Source of the DNA: Molanna angustata
Lineage: Eukaryota > Arthropoda > Insecta > Trichoptera > Molannidae
Reading direction: 5' to 3'
Assembly (NCBI GenBank): GCA_963576475.1
Contig: OY754980.1
Span: 8,542,186-8,606,185 of the forward strand
Length of the DNA: 64,000 nucleotides
This document shows, in pieces, positions 22,680 through 32,591 of this stretch. The position numbers and the translations under genes are program-made. The first letter of the stretch is position 1; the number at the start of each line of letters is the position of its first letter. The notes under the pieces were generated by a model. That model was not told the DNA's origin. It saw only the letters and a list, made by a program, of their open reading frames with translations, and searched no databases.

Positions 22680-23365
22680 ATCTGCTAAACGTACTACATT
22701 AACTATCCCCATTCACAACACAGAATTTTTCAGCTCTTCCTTTGGAGTACGTTCAGAAAGACTCTGGAATAATTTGAGTCCTGATATAACTTCGTCAAGC
22801 TCGCTTTCCATTTTCAAGAAAAGACTAAAGCATGGATATCTCTTCGAAAATACCTGATCTCTCTCATTTTCCTTCCTTCCCTTTGCTACGTAATATTTAC
22901 TAAAGAAGGAATATTTATCCCTAAACACCAGGGGGTTAAGTCTGGTCCAACCGGCGAAATCAAAACCCTCGTGAATATCCATATCATGGATATACTTATC
23001 ATATGGAGTTCTATGACTTCTAAAGATATTATAGAACTCCATATGATAATTATATCCAATCACGAGGTAATCACGAGGGTTTTGATTTCGCCGGTTGGAC
23101 CAGACTAGCCCCCCTGATCTCGATTTCCTCTTCATGTTCCTTCCCAATACTTCTTTTTTGGTATGATGTTTTTTTTTTACTTATCTTGGTGTTGTGTATA
23201 TTTTCTTTGTTAATTTTTAGCTTTCATTTTTGTGTTGATTTACATAAATAATTCTGTCACTCTGTAATCTGCTTGGTAGGAAGAAATTGCCTGATGACAA
23301 TAAGCCCGCCAGTGTACATTAAATTTTTTTATATTATGTACTTTTGTAAATAAATATATGATTGT
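22680..23365 (+). pseudogene. Jockey/CR1-type LINE C-terminus and 3' UTR, family L1x, interrupted
   Basis: The plus-strand frame from about 22690 reads LTIPIHNTEFFSSSFGVRSE followed by RLWNNLSPDITSSSSLSIFK and then KRLKHGYL. This is the typical end of a Jockey/CR1-group ORF2. The 3' UTR resumes after the MITE and ends GGTAGGAAGAAATTGCCTGA then TGACAATAAGCCCGCCAGTG. That terminal block recurs in several copies in the window and in the SINE at 62847. The RT domain is gone. Confidence 0.75.
22929..23116. mobile_element. Foldback MITE of the CAGGGG family, complete
   Basis: CAGGGGGTTAAGTCTGGTCC at the left faces GGACCAGACTAGCCCCCCTG at the right. The inverted repeat continues through CCGGCGAAATCAAAACCCTC and ATATGGAGTTCTA, so about 80-85 bp per arm pair around an 18-nt centre (TGACTTCTAAAGATATTA). 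It sits within the 3' UTR of a LINE. No obvious 8-bp duplication flanks it (CTAAACAC versus ATCTCGAT). CAGGGG ends are common in hAT-type elements but the superfamily remains unproven. Confidence 0.9.
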
Positions 23366-23455
23366 AAGTTTTTTGCTTCAATAAATTTCGTCTTACATTT
23401 TTAACCAATTGGTAGGTAGGTATATGTGTATACTTGACTTCGACAATATTATTAA

Positions 23456-25150
23456 GACTTCTTCTACTTCTTCTTCAGCCAGTTTTCATCCATTCTTGGA
23501 CATAGGCCTCCCCTTTGATCCTCCACAACTCCCTGTCTTAGGCACACTGCATCCATCTCCCTCCGGCACATTTCTTGATGTCATCAGACCACCTTGCCTG
23601 GGGTCTGCCAACACCTCTTCGGCTTGTTCTCGGTCGCCATTCTAAGATCTTTTTGGTCCATCGTGAATCCTGGCATCTGGCAATATGCCCAGCCCAGCTC
23701 CACTTAAGGCCAGCGACCCTTTCCGCTACATCGGCTACTTTGGTTCTTTGTCTCATCATAACATTCTGAATTCTGTCCCTTATTGAAATACCCAGCAACT
23801 TTCTCTCCATAGCTCTCTGTGTCACTAACAGCTTGTGCATTATTCTTTTTGTTAGGACCGATGTTTCCATTCCATAAGTAAGCACTGGGAGAATACATGC
23901 ATCAAATAGCTTCTTTTTCAAATAATGGGAGTATTTACGGGATTTCAGAATGTATGATAATTTTCCAAAAGCTGCCCAGGCAAGGCCACGTCTTCTCTCT
24001 ATTTCTGCCTCTTGATTTTCTTTGGCAAGCATCACGGTATGGCCTAGATATATGTATTTGTCTACTCTTTCAATTTGCACTCCATCTATTATGATGGGGA
24101 AGGACTCTTCTGCGTTACTCATCATTTTGGTCTTGGAGATGTTCATCTTCAATCCAATGTTCACACAGGCTGAATTTATTTCTGTCAGCATAGTTTTCAA
24201 TTCCTCCTCATCCTTGGCAAATATGACAATATCATCTGCGAACCGTAGATTGCTGAGATACTCGCCGTTTATATTTATACCTTTCTTAGACCAATTCAGA
24301 GTTGTGAAGACATCTTCGAGGGCCAATGTAAATAGTTTGGGAGAAATAGTGTCACCCTGTCGGACACCTCTTCTAATGTAAAATTTCTTGGATGGTTCAT
24401 GAAGTTGTATATTGGATGTGGCCTTCTCATAAATATTATTCAAAATTTGGGAATATCTATAGTCAATTCTGCAATTATCTAGACCCTTCATCACCGCCCA
24501 TGTCTCGACTGAGTCAAAGGCCTTTTCAAAATCTATAAATGCCAATGCTATGGGGATATTATACTCATTATATTTCTGGATTACATTCTTTAGAGTTTGT
24601 AGATGGTCATTTGTTCCGAAGCCTTTTCTGAATCCTGCCTGTTCTACTGGTTGGTATGAATCTAGTTTGTTTGAAAGTCCGCTGGTGAGGATTTTTGTAA
24701 ATAGTTTATATAGGTGTGATAATAAGCTGATGGGTCTATAGTTCTCGAGGCGTTTTTGATTTCCTTTTTTATGTAATAATGTAATATTCGCATTGTTCCA
24801 TTCCTCTGGTATATTACATTCTTCCAGACATCTATTTAGAAGTTGCAGTACCACTTTCTGAAGTGCATCTCCTCCATACTTAATGGTCTCTATTATAATA
24901 TTATCAGGACCAGGGGCTTTTGAGTTTTTCATCTGTTTCATAGCATGCTTCATTTCTTCCATAGATATGTCAGGAATGTCCTCTGAGCCAACATTAATTA
25001 TTCTGCGATTATTTTCTATGGTTTTATCATGTGTAGGTTTTACTCGTGAGCTGTACAATGATTCATAGATTTTTTTTGCTATATCTAATATTTCGTCTTT
25101 GTTATTGCTCTCGGTGCCATCATTAAGACACCTACATATTAATTTAACAC
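23456..25150 (-). pseudogene. RTE-type non-LTR retrotransposon, reverse transcriptase and C-terminus
   Basis: The frame from 25058 down to 23538 is open for 506 codons and reads in frame upstream to about 25145, where a stop marks the 5' truncation. Numbered from 25058, the RT shows an NxRPISLL block (106-113), motif A FIDFEKAFD (174-182, Asp176), motif B GVRQGDTISPKLF (231-243) and motif C FADD (273-276, Asp275 and Asp276). All three catalytic aspartates are present. A thumb region (LTYGMETSVLTKR) and the tail W-AGHIARCQD with GRPQARWSDD follow. The apurinic-like endonuclease expected in front is absent. A TAA at 23538-23540 interrupts the frame. The following 20 codons stay open to a TGA at 23475-23477, so one substitution probably made the stop. 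The 3' end is an AAG-rich run. It cannot move itself. Confidence 0.93.
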
Positions 25151-25284
25151 AAATGGTGCCTCACAAAATTAGCTCTGAGACACTGGCTTGGGATTAGTGC
25201 TTCCACTTTTCGAGTTTATTGTTTTCGAGTGTCCCATGAGATCCGGATAATCGAAAAATACAACAGACAAAAATAACATCTCAT

Positions 25285-25640
25285 ATAGTATGGCAATGTG
25301 GTTATCCACTCATTCTGAATGTACTCGTATTGCCTTTTTAGGTGAGACGATACCGGTGTGTGGGTATACACGCACGTCTCGTGCTCCCTTTTATAAGGTG
25401 ATGTACACCCGCAATCCCGTCGCTGGTCACCCCACATTGTGGGCTATGCCGTGTTGGTATGAATGAATTAATGGACACAAATGAATTGTTTTGCAACATT
25501 TTGAACGCAGCCCCTAGTCCACTTTTGACGTGCATTACCTCATAAAAGGAATCACGACATATGCGTGTGTCATCACACATTAATCTCGTCTCAACTAAAA
25601 AGTCATAATTAAAAATGGGTGGAAGCACTTTATTGTTTAA
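25285..25640. mobile_element. Repeat R4u, two adjacent copies
   Basis: 25285-25467 is the inverse of the copy at 14100-14290 (CACTCATTCTGAATG, TTTTAGGTGAGACGAT, CCCACATTGTGGGCTATGCC, GAATGAAT). 25500-25640 is a diverged forward copy (CATTACCTCATAAAAGGAAT, AATCTCGTCTCAACTAAAAA). The two face each other. Confidence 0.6.
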
Positions 25641-25649
25641 TTGACATTA

Positions 25650-26270
25650 TCAATAAACAACCATCGTCGATCGTTTTGAACACTTTCGTGCAGAAATAAA
25701 ATTAAAAAAAAACTATTGTATATTACCTACCGGTATCAGCAGAGTATAAAATGCAGTTAGGGGTAGGAACAACAAAAGAGGGGTCCTCTTTCATATCCCG
25801 TGAGGCGAACATATCGTCTGGCCACAGGAGGAATACAATACAATCAATTCACAATTTTTATTGCTTTTTACGTTTTTTATGGGGTGTGCCAACAACGGAA
25901 AAAGACAGTTTAAAATCAATAACACCATATGTGTGCACGTGGCCAGAGTCATACATGATGCATAAAATGATACACGTATATTTCATAGTCTTTCTTCTAT
26001 AATTATTTGATTCTTTTACGTTCGATATTGATAAAATTTATTACATTCCCCACTGACTTGTGTACTTTTCTCGTCAAACTTACGTAATTAATTTAGTCTA
26101 CTTGTGTAGTCAAATATTAATGCACAAACTTTCTATGGAATCAATTTGGTGTCCGTGGGCCTGTTATAGGACTGCGGATCGATCTTGAAGACCAATTGGC
26201 AAACAAATGAACTGAACTTCTCTGTGCCTATAATGAAAACCTCGTTTGGACAGAGATGTTTTGGAGTGCC
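25650..26270. other. Spacer, nothing recognised
   Basis: The 83-codon frame at 25751-26002 has no recognised domain. The rest is AT-rich. Confidence 0.35.
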
Positions 26271-26274
26271 GAAC

Positions 26275-26395
26275 CAAAACATAAAACAGCCGATGACAGA
26301 TCGTTAGCCCTGCAGGTGCCTTGAGTTCCTGGTTCTTCTATAATATCCCAACTTCGTCTCTATTGAGATATTAAAAGTTTGTCAATAAAAATATC
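26275..26395 (+). repeat. R1 family, 3' half
   Basis: CAGCCGATGACAGATCGTTA, GCCTTGAGTTCCTGGTTCTT, CTATAATATCCCAACTTCGT then CTCTATTGAGATATTAAAAG. The junction at 26275 is a clean truncation of the upstream half. Confidence 0.7.
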
Positions 26396-26739
26396 ATTTG
26401 ACTCCCGATAGGGAACAAAATCCAATGTTTGCGTATATGCAATTAAAAAAAATCGATAGAAGTTATAAATTCCATATAGGAAGCGGTTGGAATTAAAGTA
26501 GCAAAAAATAGTATGAGTTTGTTCTGATGAGGGAGCGGGTCAGCTCCGCAACTAGTAAACCATAAATACTCATTAGTGGTTTAAACGAAGTAATTTGTAA
26601 TTTTAATTTTAATAGTTAAAATGTGCCACAAAAGTAAAGCTACGACGTATAAAGATATAAAGATAAAAAATATTATTTTCTAGGTAACAATGCTTTTTAT
26701 CATAATCTATTATTGTTTTTTTTATTATTAATATTTTTG

Positions 26740-26822
26740 TTATAGTATGTAACTGCTTTATTTTTTTGTGTATAATTGTAAAAGGCTTCTGGCCGTAGAT
26801 ACAAATAAATAAATAAATATAT
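26740..26822 (+). mobile_element. LINE 3' terminus with AAAT tail
   Basis: TTGTAAAAGGCTTCTGGCCG then TAGATACAAATAAATAAATA. A GGCTTCTGGCC hairpin followed by an (AAAT)n tail is a common Jockey/CR1-group 3' end. No coding part is retained. Confidence 0.5.
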
Positions 26823-26904
26823 TCGACTGTCGGAACAAAATAATATAAAACATTTTTTTTCAAATAAAATAAATATTCACATCACGAATATAAAGCAAAA
26901 ACAC

Positions 26905-27420
26905 GACCAATTATTGAATATGGTAGTCACCTCTAGAGTGGCGCCCCCCAATACCTACTGAATACCCTCGATGCTGTACAAAGGCGTGCTGTACGTCTGA
27001 TTGACGACCCATCATTGACTGATGGATTGCGATCTCTAGAATAAAGACGCAAGGTTCTTAGCTTATTCGATAGATACCACGGAAGGTGCTCAGAAACTTG
27101 CGTCGCTGGTCTCTCTTCCACCCATTTACAATAGATTCACTTGTTTTACTCAATCTCAACACCAATTCACGGTAAACCTTCAACATACACGAACCAGACG
27201 CTTCTCGAACTCTTTTATAAACACAGCACCCCGGCTGTGAAATGATCTTCCGAATTCTGTGTTTCCGACTTCTTACAACCCGGGTCTTTTTATATCCGAA
27301 TTAATATTTGCGTGAGCAGGTACCAAACCCTCCCCAACGCTTCTTAGTGCGCTCCTTCGGAAGAGTATAATTAACCCTATAGCTGGTGTCCTCTAAGTAT
27401 CCATGTTAATAACAATAATG
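26905..27420 (+). pseudogene. Jockey-type LINE C-terminal region (copy A)
   Basis: From 26909 the plus-strand frame reads RPIIEYGSHLWSGAPQYLLN, then TLDAVQRRAVRLIDDPSLTD. After interruptions come FYKHSTPAVK and SSEFCVSDLLQPGSF. It is homologous along its length to the minus-strand copy at 46565-47106. This is the thumb and C-terminal region after the RT of Jockey-group elements. Several stops and substitutions make it inactive. Confidence 0.8.
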
Positions 27421-28058
27421 GGTCATGCTTCAAATAGAAGTATATCAAAACAAGTAATTGTAAAAACTAACATTTTTCTGTTGTTATAACTATATTTAGA
27501 GTAATCGAATACTTCTGGAAAGATGTAATTATGTTCCGACCTCAATATATCAGTATTTCTATCCTATTTCGGAAATAAAATGCAAAATAAAAAGACTAAC
27601 CACCGATTTATCACGTTAATAGACCAGATTGATAAATGGGATAAAAACTCTAGCGGAATCCCTATCGAAATGAGTTAGGGGATGCCATACAGAGGATATG
27701 GGTAATCCAGGTAAATTGATGGTTATTGATTTTGGCGAACGGGATTGTGAAATTCAGAAATCACCCCTCACTATCCGCCGACCTGTTTGTAATGTTGACA
27801 GAGAAAATAATTATTAATTTAAGTAGAAAATTAGTTTTCGATGTTATCGACGTTGTGAAAGTGTAATAAATAATACGTCAATGTCGGATATTGTGAAATT
27901 AAAAGTGCCCCAGGGATCGGCGCTCGGGTTTATTTTGTTAAAAATCTATATGAAAAAACATTACGTTTCCTATTATCATCCAATGGTTGCTTTTACAAAA
28001 AATACATATTACCTTAATCAATAAATTTTAATGCAAATAACAAATTCCATATTTTATT
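27421..28058 (+). other. Mostly unassigned, with an RT motif remnant
   Basis: Around 27880-27950 the plus strand reads MSDIVKLKVPQGSALGFILL then KIYM. The VPQGSxLGxxLF-type block is RT motif B/4 of Jockey-group LINEs. Nothing else of that element could be followed. Confidence 0.5.
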
Positions 28059-28084
28059 TTAAGAACTAGTGAGCCCGGGCTGAT

Positions 28085-28511
28085 AGTTTGTGTAAAAACT
28101 CAACCTTGGTCTACATAAAAGAAGAAGAATTAGACTATAGGAAAAGTTTGCATAAAAACTCGCCCTAGGTCTACATAAAAAAAGAAGAAGAAGAATTAGA
28201 CTAGTGGAAATGTTTGTATAAAAATTCACCCTAGGTCTACATAAAAGAAGAATAATTAGACTATAGGAAATAGTTTTTATAAAAACACAACCTAGGTCTA
28301 CAAAAACTAACAAAAAGGAGAATAATGCTAAAGGAAAAAAAGTGTTCTATAAAAACTGACCCAAAGTTCTTCATAAATAAAGAAAAATAAGAGTCTAGAA
28401 AATATTTTGTATGAAATTCACCCAAAATCTACATAAAATAAGAAGAAGAAGAATTAGACTATACGAAATAGTTTGAATAAAAACTGACCCAAAGGTCTGC
28501 ATAAAAAAAGA
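28085..28511. repeat. Minisatellite, about 7 units of 60-66 bp
   Basis: The unit contains TATAAAAACTCACCCTAGGT, CTACATAAAAGAAGAAGAAT and TAGACTATAGGAAATAGTTT. Units drift in sequence and length, and the fourth to sixth are the most diverged, so the array is older than the 43-bp array at 1533. Confidence 0.85.
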
Positions 28512-28680
28512 ATCTGCCTCAGACCTCATTTTATGTATTGTACTGTCATAGACAGCCTAGCCTTATATGTATATTGCGTTTTATATAGACCACATTTTAT
28601 GTATTTTTCTTCCATAGACAGCCTAGCCTTTTATGTATATTTTGCTTTTTATCTATATAGACCTCATTATATGTAAGTAC
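28512..28680. repeat. Tandem duplication, about 2 units of about 75-80 bp
   Basis: CATTTTATGTATT, CATAGACAGCCTAGCCTT, TATGTATATT and TATATAGACC occur twice with a partial third start (CTCATTATATGTA). It directly follows the preceding minisatellite and is unrelated in sequence. Confidence 0.8.
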
Positions 28681-28842
28681 TTTACAATTTTTTATTTGTT
28701 CTCAAGATGCGTAATACAATGTCAATAGATGTGAATATCTATTGAAAGATTACACAATTTAAAAAAGATTTTCGGCCCTTTCGACCACCGCACATCGGTG
28801 CAGCTGCCCGATCTTATGGTAGGTAATGATTGTACTATCGAC

Positions 28843-28905
28843 GTTGTTAGGCACTGGCAGAAGATTATTTAAATGCGTTGCTGACACGATAGAAGAAGAA
28901 GAATA
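28843..28905 (+). mobile_element. LINE 3' terminus, same family as 18546-18875
   Basis: It ends GCTGACACGATAGAAGAAGA, matching CTGCCGACACGATAGAAGAA at 18850. Only about 60 bp is retained. Confidence 0.55.
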
Positions 28906-29039
28906 TTGTTACTAGATGGTGGTATGCTACCTATTCAGCTTCATATTTTACTATACCTACTTTATTTATATAAACCTACCAAAATAATTGTTGGATAATT
29001 TGTTTAGAAATAAAGGTACATAATATACCCTGCCAAAAA

Positions 29040-29135
29040 TACTTCTTTATTTAAAACTTTTTGAGCACATGTACACAATGGCGGGCTGATTGCCAAATGG
29101 CAACATTTTCCAACCAACCATATTCATTCGGTGAA
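29040..29135 (-). mobile_element. LINE family L1x 3' tail, well preserved
   Basis: The minus strand reads GGTTGGTTGGAAAATGTTGCC, ATTTGGCAATCAGCCCGCCA and TTGTGTACATGTG. The TTGCC-ATTT-GGCAA hairpin is intact. Confidence 0.7.
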
Positions 29136-29241
29136 GCATATTGTTTTTATGATACGTACCAACAATTTATATGAATAAAACATAAAATGAAAATATAAAT
29201 ACATATAAAGCAAAAACAAAAAAAAACGGAGAAGACAGGTA

Positions 29242-29254
29242 GAGGGGGGGGGGG
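29242..29254 (+). repeat. Poly-G run of about 13
   Basis: It stands out in otherwise AT-rich DNA. The length may be unreliable in sequencing. Confidence 0.8.
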
Positions 29255-29848
29255 GACAACGATAGAATAAGGAAACAAATTTAAGTTTTATGTGCAAGGA
29301 AATGATTCCTCAGATTTCTTTTGAAAATGTTAATGAAACTCGAAGTTGCTATGGGATGTAATTCCAAAGACGAGCTGCTTGTACGGAGAAAGATGTGGTG
29401 AAAAATGAATTATTGTGTACTGAAATACTGAGCGTTCCTTCATTATTTGAACGAAGACTTATTCATTTTATGTACGAAATAAATAAATAAAAAAAAACCT
29501 AATTAATTCCATGAAGTTAAGAACCCGTGATATGTGTTTGTATTATCAATGATTTAGGAGAATAGAAAATGATTTTTGTATTTTTTTGATAAAACTTTTA
29601 TTTGTTGGTTATATCTGAATTTCCATTTCATTTTTTCTACATCTACAATTATAATTCATCCATTAATTAGTATTCCATGGGTGACATCTGTATCGAAATA
29701 AATTTCCATTATTGATCTGTTTAAATCCTTTATTTCCAATACATTCAGATTTAGGGGCACAACCCCTTCAGCTCGTTATGTAATAAAAATAAAATATTAC
29801 CGTGGCTTTGTGCTCCGTTTTACCCGAATGTGTCGTTATATTTTGTTA
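29255..29848. other. Spacer, nothing recognised
   Basis: AT-rich with short frames only. Confidence 0.4.
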
Positions 29849-30262
29849 AGTAACCGACCAAAACGATCGAATGTATTGTCACTGCGTCGAATTTATATTA
29901 TTAAACTACACATAAAAAATGTACTAAATAAATTTGCAATATTCTCGTTGATCCCATATTACATTATATTGTTATTCTTTGTAAATAATATGGGAAGTAT
30001 ATATTGAATATAAACTAATATAATAAAAATAACAATTACATGGATAAACCCTAATTTTTATAAGCTTCGCTTGCGATAGATTTTATGGCAACTTAAAATT
30101 ATAAAAAAAATGAGTTGTTTAATCTACATATTGAATTTGTTTGAAAGACGCAGATTTTAGTAACCGAACAAATCGATCGAATGTATTGCCACTGCGTCGA
30201 ATTCATATTATAAAATTACGCATAAAAAATATACTAAATAATTTTGCAATATCATCGCTGAT
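29849..30262. repeat. Direct duplication of about 105-110 bp, 311 bp apart
   Basis: AAGTAACCGACCAAAACGAT then CGAATGTATTGTCACTGCGT at 29849-29957 recurs as AGTAACCGAACAAATCGATC then GAATGTATTGCCACTGCGTC at 30160-30262. The rest (CACATAAAAAATGTACTAAATAA, TTTGCAATAT) is also shared. It is either a two-unit long-period repeat or two copies of one dispersed element. Confidence 0.8.
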
Positions 30263-30284
30263 CAAAATCATTCCGAGGACGTTG

Positions 30285-30880
30285 ATAGTATAACTAGGTA
30301 TGTGCTGCTCTCCGAAACAAAACTGTTTTCAGTCCTTTGGTGAGAGTACAGTTGCTTTGAGCACTGCGGACATGTGAAGGCAGTGCATTCCGCTTAATTG
30401 GACCACTCACACTAAATCATCTGTCAAAATGAGCCGTTTTGTTAACTCTGTCCAATTCCTATAGCGGGTTACTCTGTGATCCAGACGGCCAAAGTGTGAA
30501 ATGCTTCTCAGAGAGCTCTCTTTTCTCTGATGGCAGGAATGTTGTCCTTCAGAAACAACTGTTCTTCTCCTTTCTTGGCCTTGTGACAATGGAAGGTAGT
30601 TATACTCAATAATTTGACTGGTGGTCTGCTTCTTGTAGGACAGTCTTGGGTATATCGAAAGTCTTCGGCAATCGATGATGATCCTGTATCGGATTTAACA
30701 AAGTCACTAAGTCAGGTCGGTGAGTGACCTCTGAATCTTCTGCTATCCACGGTTGTCATTACGATAATTATCTTGAGGTTATTATCAGGGGTGCTTCTGC
30801 TAATCTGCCCAAAGTTTTGAAGGATGGAAACTAGTGTCGCCAAAATATAACCAAAGTGTTCGCATCATGCTGACGAATTT
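30285..30880 (-). pseudogene. Jockey/CR1-type LINE C-terminal fragment
   Basis: Minus-strand codons around 30589-30407 read SSLRSISHFGRLDHRVTRYR followed by NWTELTKRLILTDDLV. The nucleotide sequence aligns with the plus-strand fragment at 32110-32340, where SSLGGISHSGRLDFRVTTP is found. Downstream parts include AVHSACTFTCPQCS-like remnants in other frames. The frames are broken. Confidence 0.6.
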
Positions 30881-30944
30881 CGAACACATGATTTGGGAAT
30901 AGCAATAGATGCCAAATTAACCTACTAACAACACATACAAACCA

Positions 30945-31690
30945 TTACAAATAAATCCTATGAAATGCTCGGTTTGGTTATTCGCAGTTGTAAACAATTT
31001 AAAAGCATTTACAATAAATACACTATATGTTACATTTATTCGTCCTAATCTAGAATTCTGTTCATCGACATGGAACCCATACTACAAAATCTACATTAAG
31101 CAAATAGAGAACTTTCAAAAAACCTACTTGAAACATCTAGATATACACCTTTATCTTGAACACACTAATTATAATAGTTGTACCCAAAATTTCAACATGA
31201 ATAGATTGCAGGACAGGAGACTTTATTTCTACGAAATATTACTATGTATATACAATTTTCATTAATTTTATCGATTCCCCTGACATACTCAATACTGTAT
31301 CACTCCATATACCGAATAGACATACCCGCTCACAAAATGTATTCCACATACCAGTGTGCCACACTAATTAAATATATTTTTCACCTATCCTTAGAATTCA
31401 GCGAGATATAATACACATTTTAAACAAACAGGTAATTTTACAACATTATCAAAAACAGATAAAGATGTTCTTAAACTCTAATACACAATCCAACAATCCC
31501 CTCCTCATTCACTAAGTATACCTCCTTCTCATCCTGAAACATACTTATTAAATGTATCTTTTTATTTATCTTTTTCAATATTTTATTTAATCATGTATAT
31601 TTTATGACTTATTCAACTACGTTACCTATTATTGTATACTCATTAATTAAAATTAAAGAAAACTTATTTGGCTCAGCTTTAAAAAAATAC
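30945..31690 (+). pseudogene. Jockey/CR1-type LINE C-terminal region with 3' UTR
   Basis: The frame 30960-31265 contains VTFIRPNLEFCSSTWNPYYK, then IKQIENFQKTYLKHLD and MNRLQDRRLYFYE. These are the thumb and connection blocks of Jockey/CR1-group RTs. After a frameshift at about 31262, IDSPDILNTVSLHIPNRHTR and SQNVFHIPVCHTN continue the same domain. An AT-rich UTR follows to about 31690. It is 5' truncated near 30945. Confidence 0.75.
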
Positions 31691-31749
31691 TGAAATCTAA
31701 AATATATAACTTAAAGATGTAGCTATCTGATATGAAATAAATAAATAGA

Positions 31750-32105
31750 TAAATGTGCTACTTCATTGCGAGGTAATAAGTTGGTATATTTTGAATTATG
31801 CATGTAGCATAATATTGCTCAGTATAATTTGAATACAACCAAGCATAATAATAATAATTAACATCGGTGCTGAGTTGAGGAAGCTTACAAGGCAAAGTAA
31901 AGTTTAAGCTAAACTCAACTACTGAGTAAAGGTAGATAGTAATAATAATATACGGATTATTTATGTACTAAGTGTGTAGTGTGCATTCGCAATAACGAAT
32001 ACGGAGACAACTAACAGTTGCTCTAAGTAAAGTGACTTAAGAAAACTTACCGTGTATTTCAACTCGGCAAATCCTAGGGAATTATATCAACTTAACAGAG
32101 AAAAT
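31750..32105. other. Spacer, nothing recognised
   Basis: AT-rich with short (AAT)n runs. No feature is supported. Confidence 0.35.
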
Positions 32106-32109
32106 TATA

Positions 32110-32340
32110 TCAACAACAGAGAAAAGAGCTCTCTGGGAGGCATCTCACACTCGGGTCGTCTGGATTTCAGAGTAACAACTCCTTGAAGCAGTTGGACAGA
32201 GTCAACAAAGCGGCTTACTTTGACCGATGCTTTGGTGTGAGCGGTGCAATTAAGTGGAATGCACTGCCTCTAGATGTCCGCAGTGCTCAAAGCGGGAGCA
32301 GCACATAACTAATCAGCGTCCTTGGAATGATCTTGAATCG
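32110..32340 (+). pseudogene. Jockey/CR1-type LINE C-terminal fragment
   Basis: It encodes SSLGGISHSGRLDFRVTTP, then a TKRLTLTDALV-type block, in frames with stops. It is homologous to 30285-30880 in opposite orientation. The pair forms a distant inverted duplication of one LINE family. Confidence 0.6.
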
Positions 32341-32367
32341 TTAAACGACACTATATAAAATCCCCTA

Positions 32368-32588
32368 TTTTTTATACGGCGCTGGCCGATTTACTAATGA
32401 TATTAATAACAATTAAGCACTACAAATAATAACACTCAATTATTATTATTACCATTATACACTTCCTCAAAAGAATTAGCAGATCAATGCGTAAATTGTA
32501 AATTATTTAAAAGAGCAAAATAAAATGCAACAAACGCATCATCAAGCTTTCAATTGGGAATAGTTCACCCATCCAGATACTTAACAAA
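32368..32588 (-). mobile_element. Dong/R4-like LINE 3' UTR (second subfamily)
   Basis: GGCGCTGGCCGATTTACTAA, CAATTAAGCACTACAAATAA, CTTCCTCAAAAGAATTAGCA and CATCATCAAGCTTTCAATTG are nearly identical to 44035-44240, where the segment is the 3' UTR of a minus-strand Dong-like ORF. Here the ORF is missing and the segment abuts the ATT repeat at 32589. A diverged third copy is at 47775-47935. Confidence 0.65.
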
Positions 32589-32591
32589 ATT

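Noticed and set aside
23897..25068. Plus-strand frames of 60-120 codons inside the RTE element
   Set aside because: They are antisense shadows of the minus-strand RT.
28059..28313. 84-codon frame with repeated LCRPR-type segments, looking like a repeat protein
   Set aside because: It is generated by the 60-66-bp minisatellite on the reverse strand.
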